Shown here: positions 16,895-25,834 of the stretch, piece after piece
How positions within the stretch are numbered: the first letter of the stretch is position 1
Layout of the letters: each line of letters starts with the position of its first letter
Source: Ignavibacteria bacterium
Lineage (GTDB): Bacteria > Bacteroidota > Ignavibacteria > Kapaibacteriales > UBA4661
Length of the DNA: 64,000 bases
Direction: 5' to 3'
Assembly: GCA_947459425.1 (NCBI GenBank)
Contig: CANHDJ010000005.1
Coordinates: forward strand, 47,772-111,771
Notes under the pieces: model-generated
Told to the model about the DNA's origin: nothing
The model's database searches: none
Seen by the model: only the letters and a program-made list of their open reading frames with translations
Position numbers and translations under genes: made by a program

Positions 16895-17977
16895 TTAGTG
16901 TTGAGTGATGAGTGTTGAATGCTGAGTTTGCAGAGCCAGAGGAACAGAAAACCTCGCCATTACGCCGTGTTCGGAGCTTTCGATATGCAGCGCGGAGTCT
17001 TTGCCAAAGAGTTTTTGCAAACGCGCATCCGTGTTCGCAAGCCCAATTCCTGTGGAAGCCCCGCCATGAAAGCTCTTCACCGCTTTCATGCCAGCACCGT
17101 CATCCGCCACTTCCACAGAAAGCCTCTTGCCATCTGCCTCCTTGAAAACCCGCACCGTTACTGTTCCACCAACTGCTTTGGGCGAAATCCCGTGCTTGAC
17201 GGCATTTTCCACGAGTGGCTGAATGAGCATGGGTGGAATGTGTGCATCCAAAAGTGTTTCGTCAGCTTCGATGCGGGTTCGGAGGCGTTTCCCGAAACGC
17301 TCTTGCTCAATAGCAAGATATTTTCTCACAAAGTCTAATTCCTCGCTGAGGCGCACCACATCACGCTTGTCACTTTCGAGCGTGTAGCGGAGCAAATCCG
17401 CCAGCATTTCCAACACACGCCGCGCTTGCTCTGGATTTGCTCCCACCAGCGCGTTGACGGTGTTCAGAGCATTAAACAAAAAATGGGGATTTATTTGGGC
17501 GCGAAGCGCTGCGAGTTCCATTTGCGTATTAAGCAAACGTAATTCGCGTTCACGCTCCTCACGTTGCCTGATTTCATGGCGATATTGCGCCACAACAAAC
17601 CCCGCAATAACGAGCGCGTTTTCCAAAAAATTTTGTAGAAGTATCCAATGTTTGTTATTCCAAATGCTGATAAAACCTTGCTCCCGTTCCAAAATTTTTA
17701 ACACACCAAGATTTATTGCAATCAAAGCAAATGATGTTATCACTGCCCACAGCGCATAGGTTAGAATTTGACGCCATTGCTGCCATGCGTGGACATATCT
17801 CCATGCAAGCCAGACCATTGCTATAATTGACACAAAACGAAAATGCTCTGCAACGAGATTGTAGATAAGTACACCCACAAACGGGGCAGAACCTGACCGC
17901 GCAACAAAAAAGGCTTGGACTGCTGCATAGAGCATCAGTCCGAGCCAGATGGAAGCGATGGTGCGTTGAGGTATCAT
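16895..17977 (-). CDS. LytS/YehU-type sensor histidine kinase
   Basis: 360 residues. The N-terminal half holds four to five membrane spans with no recognised ligand domain. A short coiled linker leads to the His-kinase domain with the phosphoacceptor in ALRAQINPHFLFNALN (H165). The ATPase has PPMLIQPLVENAVKHG (N box) and VADDGAGM / STGIGLANTDARL (G boxes). The C-terminal 13 residues (LQTQHSTLITQH) look like a low-complexity extension rather than domain sequence. It forms a two-gene operon with the LytTR regulator. Confidence 0.95.
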   Translation of the reverse strand: MIPQRTIASIWLGLMLYAAVQAFFVARSGSAPFVGVLIYNLVAEHFRFVSIIAMVWLAWRYVHAWQQWRQILTYALWAVITSFALIAINLGVLKILEREQGFISIWNNKHWILLQNFLENALVIAGFVVAQYRHEIRQREERERELRLLNTQMELAALRAQINPHFLFNALNTVNALVGANPEQARRVLEMLADLLRYTLESDKRDVVRLSEELDFVRKYLAIEQERFGKRLRTRIEADETLLDAHIPPMLIQPLVENAVKHGISPKAVGGTVTVRVFKEADGKRLSVEVADDGAGMKAVKSFHGGASTGIGLANTDARLQKLFGKDSALHIESSEHGVMARFSVPLALQTQHSTLITQH

Positions 17978-18038
17978 ACAGGGAATCTACGGAAAAATCT
18001 GCATTGGGCAAATCCAATAAATTGATCTGTCTTTTCAA

Positions 18039-19235
18039 TTAAAACGCTTCGCCAAAGGTGAAGTACAGACGCGGTGTACCGCCAATCGGCACACCAATAT
18101 CCAAGCGGATTCCCAGCCGTTCATTGGGATCGAAAAAGAATCGTACTCCACCGCCCGCAATAGCCTGTAAGCGGCTTTGAGTCAGCGTTTCCAAGTTAGG
18201 GCTGCTTGTTCCCGCGCCAACGAAAGCGACGGCTTCAAATATCTCCAAAAACGGCACACGGTATTCTGCCTGAACAAAAGCCGCCGTGCGGTCTGCGAAC
18301 TGTCCAATCAACATACCACGCAAGGGAGACAGCGATGGCAATGCGTAAAATGGCGCATTCAAAGCAGTGTTTGTGCCGTTATTCCTATCATCAATCACCG
18401 TCAAACCGCCTTGCAATGCCAGAATATGCGTCATCGAAAAAAGGCTGATGGGCTGAAAATACCGCGCATCCACGCTATGCCGCAGAAACGAAAACGACGA
18501 TCCCAGAAACGGCGTAAATACTGTGCTTTGCGCTTCGATGTACGCACCACTCCACGATGAAAAGACGTTATCTCGCGTATCAAAGACGATAAAACCTCCC
18601 ACACCGCTCATTACGCCGCCATTTGCGCCTGTAATATTCTCGCTTTCCAATATTCCTTGGGACGCACGGCTCAAAATACGGTCTGCACGGGCTTCGTAGC
18701 GTACACCTGCGCTCAAACCTGCCCCTTGCGGTGTGCGCAGCAGTCGGTATGCCGCATTGACGCTTCCACGCCATGTTTCCGGCGTATAGCGCTCACTTGG
18801 GCTACTCAAAGAATGAACACCGACACCAAAAAAGTCCAATGGAAACCGCTCAAAACCTATGTTTCCGAAGAGTCGCCATGTGAAATCATTGAAATAGAGG
18901 TCGTATTGCGAACTAATGCGCCATTGCCCGCGTAGGCTCACAAGCCCCGTCAGTGCTATGCTGGAAGGGCGCTCTGAGTCGGGCTGCAAGATTGGTCGCC
19001 AAAAATGTGTGACCTGTGCGCCCATAATCAGGCTTGTTTCCGGCGATGATGAAATAAATGGTGCCCAGCGCGTTCCGGCAAGGATTCTGTTTTCGGGCGC
19101 ATCGCTTGAAATGCCGCTAGAATCTGCCTTGGCGTAAGCATTGACACTGCGAAACGCTATCATCACAGGCAGCAGAAAAAACATTATTCGGCAAAGTGTG
19201 TGTTGTGAAAGTGTGTATTGTGATATGATTTTCAT
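18039..19235 (-). CDS. Omp85-type surface-antigen barrel protein (BamA/TamA-like, no POTRA)
   Basis: 398 residues. A signal segment (residues 12-35) is followed by about 340 residues of barrel sequence with the Omp85 C-terminal features: GGFIVFDTRDNVFSSWSGAY, FLRHSVDARYFQPI, RGMLIGQFADRTAAFVQAEYR (resembling the VRGY/F-loop region) and a final strand GTPRLYFTFGEAF. There are too few residues for POTRA domains, as in the short surface-antigen proteins found in Bacteroidota. It probably inserts in the outer membrane; partner and function are unknown. It is 27 bases downstream of the TPR gene, likely the same operon. Confidence 0.75.
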   Translation of the reverse strand: MKIISQYTLSQHTLCRIMFFLLPVMIAFRSVNAYAKADSSGISSDAPENRILAGTRWAPFISSSPETSLIMGAQVTHFWRPILQPDSERPSSIALTGLVSLRGQWRISSQYDLYFNDFTWRLFGNIGFERFPLDFFGVGVHSLSSPSERYTPETWRGSVNAAYRLLRTPQGAGLSAGVRYEARADRILSRASQGILESENITGANGGVMSGVGGFIVFDTRDNVFSSWSGAYIEAQSTVFTPFLGSSFSFLRHSVDARYFQPISLFSMTHILALQGGLTVIDDRNNGTNTALNAPFYALPSLSPLRGMLIGQFADRTAAFVQAEYRVPFLEIFEAVAFVGAGTSSPNLETLTQSRLQAIAGGGVRFFFDPNERLGIRLDIGVPIGGTPRLYFTFGEAF

Positions 19236-19262
19236 GGTATATTTTTTGGGGTTGATGTAATC

Positions 19263-20027
19263 TTACTTCGCGCTCAGTTTTGGCAAAAGCACGTATTTCA
19301 CCCAAGCGTAATTCGGTTGTACCTGCAACGCCCGCTCGTAGGCGGCTTTGGCATTATCAAGATCTTCTTCTTTTGCAAACATCATACCTTTCCATGCAAA
19401 AACGTCGGCGTGTCCCCAATCAGGCATGGTTGCTTCTTTTGCGGCACACGCTCCTTGTTCGGCGAGGTCGCAGGCACGTTGGAGATTGGCGAGAGCTTTT
19501 TGTTTATCACCGCCCCACATTGCGGGTTTGAAATAGAGTGATATGCCTTCGAGCATGAGAATACGCGGGTTTTTGGGTTGCAGCGTGATAGCACGCTCCA
19601 TCGTTACCGCCGATTTTTGACCATACTTCATACCCGCCATCATGCCGCCTCCAGCCTTTTGCCCGTAGAGGCTGCCTAAAAGCGCGTGCGCATCGGCAAA
19701 AGCAGGATAAAGTTTGACCGCCTCTTCCAGCGCCGTAATTCCCGCATCGGCACTCTGTTCGCTGGATGCTTTCTCGCTTGGGAGGTTTACGAGGCTGTAA
19801 TGTGCATAGCCGACAAAATACAGCGCGGCGGCTTTTTTATTTGATTCTGTCGTTTGAGAAACAGCCGTTTGAGCCAGTTCCCGCGCGGCTTTGAGAGCAG
19901 TTGCGTCGCCTGTAATAGCGGCTTTCTGTACAGCATCTTTCGCTTTCAAAACTACATCATCGCTTTGTGCAATGGCAAATGTACTTGTAAGCAGCATCAC
20001 TGCTAGGGTTGTGAGAATAGTACGCAT
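19263..20027 (-). CDS. Secreted tetratricopeptide-repeat protein
   Basis: 254 residues from the ATG at 20027, with GGAG nine bases upstream and a signal peptide (TILTTLAVMLLTSTFAIAQ). Degenerate TPR helices run through the body (AALYFVGYAHYSLVNL, EEAVKLYPAFADAHALLGSL, MERAITLQPKNPRILMLEGI, KAAYERALQVQPNYAWVKYV). TPR arrays mediate protein-protein contacts, probably in the periplasm here. It leads a two-gene unit with the Omp85-like barrel, so it may act with it. It is divergent from the MNT gene, with 52 bases between starts. Confidence 0.82.
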   Translation of the reverse strand: MRTILTTLAVMLLTSTFAIAQSDDVVLKAKDAVQKAAITGDATALKAARELAQTAVSQTTESNKKAAALYFVGYAHYSLVNLPSEKASSEQSADAGITALEEAVKLYPAFADAHALLGSLYGQKAGGGMMAGMKYGQKSAVTMERAITLQPKNPRILMLEGISLYFKPAMWGGDKQKALANLQRACDLAEQGACAAKEATMPDWGHADVFAWKGMMFAKEEDLDNAKAAYERALQVQPNYAWVKYVLLPKLSAK

Positions 20028-20079
20028 GGGTAAAAACTCCGAAAAGTGAAAAGTGAGAAAAAAATGATATTTTGTCAAT

Positions 20080-20394
20080 ATGAGCTACAACCAAGATATT
20101 ACTACCTTCATCAAAACACAGCTTCAAGCCACATTTGGTGCGCGTTTGAAGCAGGTGATTTTGTTCGGTTCTCGTGCGCGGGGCGATGCGGACGAGGATT
20201 CGGATTATGATGTGCTGGTCTTGCTGGAAAAGCGCATGAATACTGATGATGAAGCACTTGCTGAAATCTGGGTTTCTGCATTGATTGACTTTAATGTGGT
20301 TATTGGGTTTTTCCCAACAACAGAAACAATATTTAGCTCAATGCCGTTTGAACCAGTGTTTGTTAATGTTCGCCGTGACGGAGTGCTGCTATGA
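20080..20394 (+). CDS. MNT-type minimal nucleotidyltransferase, antitoxin of a HEPN/MNT pair
   Basis: 104 residues. The catalytic signature GSRARGDADEDSDYDVLV (G30-S31 and D42-x-D44) is the GSx10DxD motif of minimal nucleotidyltransferases. In characterised HEPN/MNT pairs the MNT protein neutralises the HEPN toxin, in some cases by adding AMP to it. It overlaps the HEPN gene by four bases (ATGA), so the two are translationally coupled. The third catalytic aspartate is plausibly in LIDFNVVIG. Confidence 0.92.
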   Translation: MSYNQDITTFIKTQLQATFGARLKQVILFGSRARGDADEDSDYDVLVLLEKRMNTDDEALAEIWVSALIDFNVVIGFFPTTETIFSSMPFEPVFVNVRRDGVLL

Positions 20395-20816
20395 CTGCTC
20401 AAGAAATGCCCGATTCTACCGATTATTTACGCGTAATTTTAGAAAAAGCAGAACGCTCGTTGGAAGCGGCTCATCAGCTTGCGGCAAACAAAGGCTATGA
20501 TTTTGCTGTTTCGAGAGCATACTATACTGTATTCTATGCGATGGAAGCTGCGCTTTACACCAAAGGCATGAATGCTGGTACGCACAACGGTACAATCCGC
20601 TTATTCGGTCAAGAATTTGTCAAAACAGGCATCATCTCACGCGAGATTGGCGCATTCATTGGAACACTTCTTCAAGACCGCCAAACGGCTGATTATGCCT
20701 ATTACGAGGTCATTACAGAGGAGAAATCCTACTTTCGGTTAGAACAATCGCGCAAAGTGCTTGAAAGCATCAAACAGCATCTTCACAAATCCGGTTTTCT
20801 TCCGCCAACCGCATAA
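20391..20816 (+). CDS. HEPN-domain protein, putative toxin of a HEPN/MNT pair
   Basis: 141 residues, all-helical, with the family signature DFAVSRAYYTVFYAMEAALY (residues 38-57), THNGTIRLFGQEFVKTG and the conserved DRQTADY. HEPN proteins of this class are RNases or nucleotide-binding partners of MNT proteins. The RNase motif R-x4-6-H seen in HepT toxins is present only as R22-x5-H28 in the first helix, so nuclease activity is uncertain. Coupled to the MNT gene by overlap. The next gene is convergent, 22 bases away. Confidence 0.9.
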   Translation: MTAQEMPDSTDYLRVILEKAERSLEAAHQLAANKGYDFAVSRAYYTVFYAMEAALYTKGMNAGTHNGTIRLFGQEFVKTGIISREIGAFIGTLLQDRQTADYAYYEVITEEKSYFRLEQSRKVLESIKQHLHKSGFLPPTA

Positions 20817-20838
20817 AACCTATCTCTTGGAATCTTCC

Positions 20839-23109
20839 TCAAAACCGCACCGTCGCTGTCGCGCCAATGAAAACAAACTGCCTATTCAAACTCACATTCG
20901 GCTCGCGCTGGGAATAATCGGCGGAATACGTGTATCCGAGAACGTTTGCGCGTCCGGTGGCATTGGAAAGTGAGGCAAAAATGACCATAAATGCTTTGTC
21001 GGTAAAAGGGAGAAAGTAGGAAATATCGGCATCGAAGCGCATTTGGTCGGGAAGCCGCTCTGAGCCTACACTTCCATCTATCGGCTCGAACCACGTGTAT
21101 CTCCCTTCTACAAAGCGCATTCCGCCAACAATGGGCGTAAGCGCTCGTCCCGTCGAGTACCGAGCCGTTGTGCCAACGCTGAGTCCTTCCCAAACTCTCA
21201 TTTTGGCGACAAGTACGATATTGTGTCGAATGTCAAACGGCGTTGCACCCTCTTCGTAAGTAATTCCCTGCTCCGTGCGGCGTGCTTGCAAGCGGTTTGT
21301 CTCCAAAAACGAGTAGGAAAGCCATCCGTTGAAATCGGTTTTGAGATACTCACCATATTTTGCAAAAAAGTCCAGACCACGCGCATAGCCGTACCCAAGA
21401 TTTTGCGGAATACCGCTCGTTGTTGGTAGAATCAGGTTTGCGTAGATTTTTTGGTATGCTTCGGCGCGAATTTGCGCGTCGCCTTCGGTATATTCTGCGC
21501 CCAAAATGTAATGCGTTGCTTGTTGGGCTTTGAGTTCGGGATTGCCGCCAAGCGCGGTACTGAGCTGTTCGGGGCGACCGAATTGGTGAAAAATTCCCCA
21601 CGCAGCGCGGAGATTGAGACTGGACGAAAACACATACTTCAAGGAAACACGCGGGTCGAAGACCACATTTTGCGTGAGAGTTTGGTAATCGCTCCGAATG
21701 CCGATGCCCGCCAAAAGATTCCGCGTGAGTTTCATTTCTGTTTCCACATAGCCACCAAGCCGCACCGCTCCACCCTTAGAAGAGTACCGCGCATCAGTGC
21801 TGCCTTGATTACGAATGATTTTCGCAGCTTCTAATTCGTCGTATTCCGCTTCCACGCCCGCCAGAACGCGCACCCAATCCGAGAGGTCTTTTTCAGCATC
21901 AGTGCGGCTTTTGAGGTTGAGTTGCCGTGATTGAATACCAAAATCCGCTTCGTCAATGGTGCTGCTGACGGTATTCGCGGAAAGACTTGATTTGATGACC
22001 CAATCTTGCCAAACGTCTGTCAGTTGAATGTTGTGAATCGTGTTAGTTTGTACGGTGTTGAAGGTGTTCTTTGCATCGCCGAAGCCGTAATAGGTTGCCA
22101 AACCGTTTTTTGAGCCGTAATTAAAAAACTTGATTTTGCCAGTGGAAGAATACTTCCAAACAAGGCTCACATTGGCATCAATCGAGGTGGGAGGCTGAGT
22201 AAAGCGCTCGCGCAAACCATTCAAGCGAAAGAGAATATCGGTGTTGGAATAATTCCCCGAAGCCCGAATGCCAAGCGTTCCCGGAATCAGTTCCGATGCA
22301 CCTCCCAGCGAAATTCCTCCGGTGGAAAGTGTCGCGTTAAATTGCTGTCCCGTCGGCATTCCCAGCCCTTCCAGTGCGACTACGCCCGAAAGCGCATTGC
22401 CATAGCGGGCAGGCATACCGCCGCTTGAGAAGAATGTACCGCTCACAAAAAACGGTGGAATAAAGCCAAACGTGCCGCCATTCGGTGCTTGAGCGCGGTA
22501 GGGCGCAGCAACACTGGCTTGGTCAATAAGCGTTATGGTTTCAGTAATGTCGCCACCGCGTACCACCAACCCTGAGCCTTCATCCGGCGAGGTTACGCCC
22601 GGAAAGGTCTGCAAGGCGCGGAAAATATCCGCCGCCGCGCCCGGCGTGGTCAAGATTTCAAGCGGCTTCAGCGTTACGCCTTCCACTTCGCCCGATGTAA
22701 AGGCGCTGGCGGAGACTGTTGCTCCTTTCAAATTTACGACTTTGGTTAGAAGTTGAATCGTGATGCGGGTTGTATCGCCCTCAAGCATAATTTCTTGTTC
22801 AAACGGTTCGTAGGCGAGGTTTTTGATAGCAAGCGTTTGTGCGCCTTTGAGGTCGGTTGCAATCGTAAAAATGCCTTTTGAATTCGACACACCGCCCGTT
22901 TTCGTGCCTTTCACTTTGACGCTGATGTAGCCAAGCGAGTCGCCGCGCTCGTTCACGATAACGCCAGTGATGATGCGCTTTGGGAGGTCATTGGTCATTG
23001 GCACATTGGTCATTAGTCGTTGGGCATTTGTCGCAGAAGCCGCTCTGCTGCTTGCGTTGAGAGTAAGAAACAGTGCCATTATCGTAAAAAGTAGTATTGG
23101 TGTTCGCAT
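20839..23109 (-). CDS. TonB-dependent outer-membrane receptor
   Basis: 756 residues. Signal peptide residues 1-25. A carboxypeptidase-regulatory-like domain (about 45-130: IITGVIVNERGDSLGYISVKVKG) is followed by a TonB plug (about 150-250: PGAAADIFRALQTFPGV, GLVVRGGDITETITLIDQ, GGMPARYGNALSGVVAL). The remainder is the 22-strand barrel, ending FIGATATVRF. It imports a substrate across the outer membrane, driven by TonB-ExbBD; nothing in the context identifies the ligand. It is the same architecture as the partial receptor at the left edge. Convergent with the HEPN/MNT pair. Confidence 0.93.
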   Translation of the reverse strand: MRTPILLFTIMALFLTLNASSRAASATNAQRLMTNVPMTNDLPKRIITGVIVNERGDSLGYISVKVKGTKTGGVSNSKGIFTIATDLKGAQTLAIKNLAYEPFEQEIMLEGDTTRITIQLLTKVVNLKGATVSASAFTSGEVEGVTLKPLEILTTPGAAADIFRALQTFPGVTSPDEGSGLVVRGGDITETITLIDQASVAAPYRAQAPNGGTFGFIPPFFVSGTFFSSGGMPARYGNALSGVVALEGLGMPTGQQFNATLSTGGISLGGASELIPGTLGIRASGNYSNTDILFRLNGLRERFTQPPTSIDANVSLVWKYSSTGKIKFFNYGSKNGLATYYGFGDAKNTFNTVQTNTIHNIQLTDVWQDWVIKSSLSANTVSSTIDEADFGIQSRQLNLKSRTDAEKDLSDWVRVLAGVEAEYDELEAAKIIRNQGSTDARYSSKGGAVRLGGYVETEMKLTRNLLAGIGIRSDYQTLTQNVVFDPRVSLKYVFSSSLNLRAAWGIFHQFGRPEQLSTALGGNPELKAQQATHYILGAEYTEGDAQIRAEAYQKIYANLILPTTSGIPQNLGYGYARGLDFFAKYGEYLKTDFNGWLSYSFLETNRLQARRTEQGITYEEGATPFDIRHNIVLVAKMRVWEGLSVGTTARYSTGRALTPIVGGMRFVEGRYTWFEPIDGSVGSERLPDQMRFDADISYFLPFTDKAFMVIFASLSNATGRANVLGYTYSADYSQREPNVSLNRQFVFIGATATVRF

Positions 23110-23339
23110 GATTGTTCTCCAAAATAGTTGGTGTCATTTTGACTACACGCAAGATACGGTGCGGTTTTGGAAGGTACTGCACGGCTTTCGGCGAATGGTA
23201 GGATTCGGGGGGTGAAATGCGGGATGGGGCGATGAATGGCGAGAAACAAGGGCAAATGGCGATGGAATATCATTGCAGAAAGTCAGGAACGAGTGACTTG
23301 TCGGGCGATGGTGCAACGATATTCAGTGAATCACAAAAG

Positions 23340-23372
23340 AAAAGGCGCATAGAACGATTCTATGAGCCTTTT
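23340..23372 (-). terminator. Hairpin terminator of the M48 protease gene
   Basis: Arms of 15 bases (AAAAGGCGCATAGAA / TTCTATGAGCCTTTT, one mismatch) around a 3-base loop. On the minus strand it is followed by CTTTTGTG, shortly after the stop at 23396. Confidence 0.75.
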
Positions 23373-23395
23373 CGCGTTTTTGTCCCGAATAGATT

Positions 23396-24262
23396 TTAGG
23401 GCAGCATTCGTTTAATTTGTTGGTAAGGCTGCGCACGCAAGTTTGCTTCGCTTGGCGGCGGTAATTTTGCTTCTTCGATGCGCTTGTTTGTAGCATCTAT
23501 GCGGTCTTGCGGAAGCGGGTGCGTGGAAAGCAAGCGCTCAACACTCGTGGCAATGTTCGCAATGGCTGATTGTGAGCCGCTTGGCGCTCTGCCACTAGCT
23601 GCCGTGATTTTCTCGAAAAAGAACTTAATCGAACCCGGGTACCACGGCGTTGATTGCAAGTATTTGAAGGAATACACATCGGCATCTTCTTCGTCCATGC
23701 GGCTATTTTTCAAGAGCGCCAGACCGCTAAAAAGATTTGCACCGATTGTCGCAAGTTGGCTTGGATTCTGCCCTAGCGCGATTTGTGCTATCATTTGTAA
23801 TCCGTACGCTTTGGTCATGCGCTGTGTGCCGTGCCGGCGCTCGGCGTGGGCGATTTCATGCCCCATCACGCCTGCCAGCGTTGCCTCATTATCAACAGCC
23901 TTCATCAAACCCGTGTAAACGTAGATGTAGCCACCCGGCGTACAAAACGCATTGATAGTTTTGTCGTCCTGAATCACCTCGACAACGTAAGGAAACTTCC
24001 CACGATACTGCACGTGTTCGGACTTCACAATTTCGTTGGTCATCGTTTGCAAATATTGTTTCACGGCAGGATTTCCCCTGAAAATGGGATATTCCGCAGC
24101 ATTTTGGCGGATTTGATCGTCCATTTGTTTGCCAAGTTGCGCATCGGTATCGGTTCCGTAGAGATTTAATCCGCCCGAACAGTTGACAACAAAGACCGAC
24201 AAACTCAGCGTACAAACCATTGCCAGAGCAATTCGGCGCAATCGAGAATAGCGTTTTTTCAT
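23396..24262 (-). CDS. M48 family metallopeptidase, lipoprotein
   Basis: 288 residues from the ATG at 24262. The signal sequence MKKRYSRLRRIALAM... ends in a lipobox VVNCSGG, so the enzyme is probably lipid-anchored in the periplasm. The zinc-protease motif is VMGHEIAHAERRHGTQ, and a downstream acidic ligand lies in RMDEEDADVYSFKYL. A PPEEP-like LLSTHPLPQDRI segment is typical of the BepA/LoiP group, which proof-reads outer-membrane protein assembly in E. coli. It is a single gene between the TonB receptor and the divergent MFS gene. Confidence 0.93.
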   Translation of the reverse strand: MKKRYSRLRRIALAMVCTLSLSVFVVNCSGGLNLYGTDTDAQLGKQMDDQIRQNAAEYPIFRGNPAVKQYLQTMTNEIVKSEHVQYRGKFPYVVEVIQDDKTINAFCTPGGYIYVYTGLMKAVDNEATLAGVMGHEIAHAERRHGTQRMTKAYGLQMIAQIALGQNPSQLATIGANLFSGLALLKNSRMDEEDADVYSFKYLQSTPWYPGSIKFFFEKITAASGRAPSGSQSAIANIATSVERLLSTHPLPQDRIDATNKRIEEAKLPPPSEANLRAQPYQQIKRMLP

Positions 24263-24461
24263 AACAATTTGAAAGATAAAGTGAACAATGATGAAAAAGT
24301 AATTTGGCAAAATTTACAAAAACACGTGCGAAGTTGGCAGATTTTTTTTGTAGAGAGCCGCGAAAGTATGTATTTTCCGTGTGTTCGGCGCTTGCCAGTG
24401 AGCAGTGTGTTCATTGTGTGTATTTTTCACCATCTCCCAAATCCCCCCGAAAGGCGCATCT

Positions 24462-25742
24462 ATGCTTGATATGCAACGCAAAATGACTAATATGTTTTAT
24501 GTCATTTTAAGCCTCCCCTCAACCGCTATGGGATTCGCGCTCTGTGTGCAGATTTCCGCGCTGAGTTGGATTATGAGTACCAAATATCACCTCAATATCG
24601 AGGAAGTCGGCTTTGTCTGGGCTTCTGGACCGATTGCAGGCATATTAGGGCAAGTTATTGTCGGGCTGGCAAGCGATAATGCGTGGTTTTGGGGCGGTCG
24701 GCGGCGACCGTTTATTCTCATCGGCGGCATTCTTGCCTCGCTGATGCTTTTTGCTCTGCCGAATGTGGATGTGATTGGTGCGACGCTCGGTACAACGCAA
24801 CTGCTCTTTATCGGTATCGCCGTCGCGCTATTACTAGATTTGTCCATCAATGTTAGTTTTAACCCGACGCGCTCCATTATTGCCGACGTTACGCCCGAAG
24901 GTGAAAAACGCACCAAAGGTTACACGTGGATGCAGACAATTTCCGGAATGTTTGGCGTGATTGCGTACCTGATTGGTGCTTGGTTGGGCAACTACACACT
25001 CATTTACGTCGGCGTGTTTTTAGTGCTGGCATTTTCGGTCGTACCAATTTTCTTCATCAAAGAATCCCGCGAACTCCACCAAGCACCAGTCACAAGTGCC
25101 GATACAGGAGCTATTCCGACAGGAACGACCGATTTAGGGCAGTTTACGCGCATTTGTATTGCTCATGCGTTTTCGTGGTTAGGGGTGCAGACGATGTTCG
25201 TCTATATGTTCGCCTATGCAAAACAAGTGCTTCCAGCTAACACGGACGACCAAAGCATTGGTCAGGTTATTGCCATTTCGTTTGCAGTGCTGAATACAGT
25301 CGGATTTATTTTTCCCGTGACAGCGCTAGAGCCGCTTGCAGAGCGATTGGGGCGCGTTAGAACGCATTTGCTGGCGCTTGCGGTGATGTCGGTTGGGTAT
25401 TTCGGCATTGTCTTTTGGGGCAAAAGCGCTGTTTCGTTGTATGTTTTGATGGTCATTGTCGGCATAGGCTGGGCGGCTGTTGTAAGTTTGCCGTTTGCCA
25501 TTATGACCGAAAAAGTTGACAAAAGCCGCATGGGGTTGTTTATGGGTATTTTCAACTTGTCGGTAGTATTACCACAATTAGCGGCAAGCCTTTTTGTTGG
25601 AAAATTTATCCAAGCCGCACCCGATAAATCCTTGATATTCATTGTTGCGGGCGTTTCCTTAGCAATTTCTGCCGGATTGTGGCTATTTGTCAAAGAAGTA
25701 CAGACGGGAGCGAAGGCGCAAGGCGGCGGCGGGGCGCATTAA
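24462..25742 (+). CDS. MFS transporter of the sucrose-symporter/SLC45-like group
   Basis: 426 residues with about 12 membrane spans. The loop between helices 2 and 3 reads GLASDNAWFWGGRRRPFILIGG, the D-x-x-x-x-x-GRRRP motif typical of sucrose/proton symporters and SLC45-like members (GPH-related). A matching FNPTRSIIADVTPEGEKRTKGY loop follows helix 5. It probably moves a sugar with protons across the inner membrane. The start at 24462 precedes MLDMQRKMTNMFYVILSL; no catabolic genes are adjacent. The end is 25 bases before a REP-like palindrome cluster. Confidence 0.88.
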   Translation: MLDMQRKMTNMFYVILSLPSTAMGFALCVQISALSWIMSTKYHLNIEEVGFVWASGPIAGILGQVIVGLASDNAWFWGGRRRPFILIGGILASLMLFALPNVDVIGATLGTTQLLFIGIAVALLLDLSINVSFNPTRSIIADVTPEGEKRTKGYTWMQTISGMFGVIAYLIGAWLGNYTLIYVGVFLVLAFSVVPIFFIKESRELHQAPVTSADTGAIPTGTTDLGQFTRICIAHAFSWLGVQTMFVYMFAYAKQVLPANTDDQSIGQVIAISFAVLNTVGFIFPVTALEPLAERLGRVRTHLLALAVMSVGYFGIVFWGKSAVSLYVLMVIVGIGWAAVVSLPFAIMTEKVDKSRMGLFMGIFNLSVVLPQLAASLFVGKFIQAAPDKSLIFIVAGVSLAISAGLWLFVKEVQTGAKAQGGGGAH

Positions 25743-25766
25743 CGCAAGTGGGGCGCTCTTGCAGTA

Positions 25767-25806
25767 CCCGCCGGACGGGATCAAAGAAACCGCCCGAAGC
25801 GGGATC
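25767..25806. repeat. REP-like palindrome cluster in a convergent spacer
   Basis: Two small palindromes, CCCGCCGGACGGG (25767-25779) and CCCGAAGCGGG (25793-25803), are each followed by ATC (CGGGATC repeated). The cores match the CCGCCGGACGGG unit of the repeats at 32539 and 62348. It lies between two convergent genes and may act as a terminator or mRNA 3'-end structure. Confidence 0.6.
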
Positions 25807-25834
25807 TTGCCTGACCAATTGCCGCTCAAGAATA

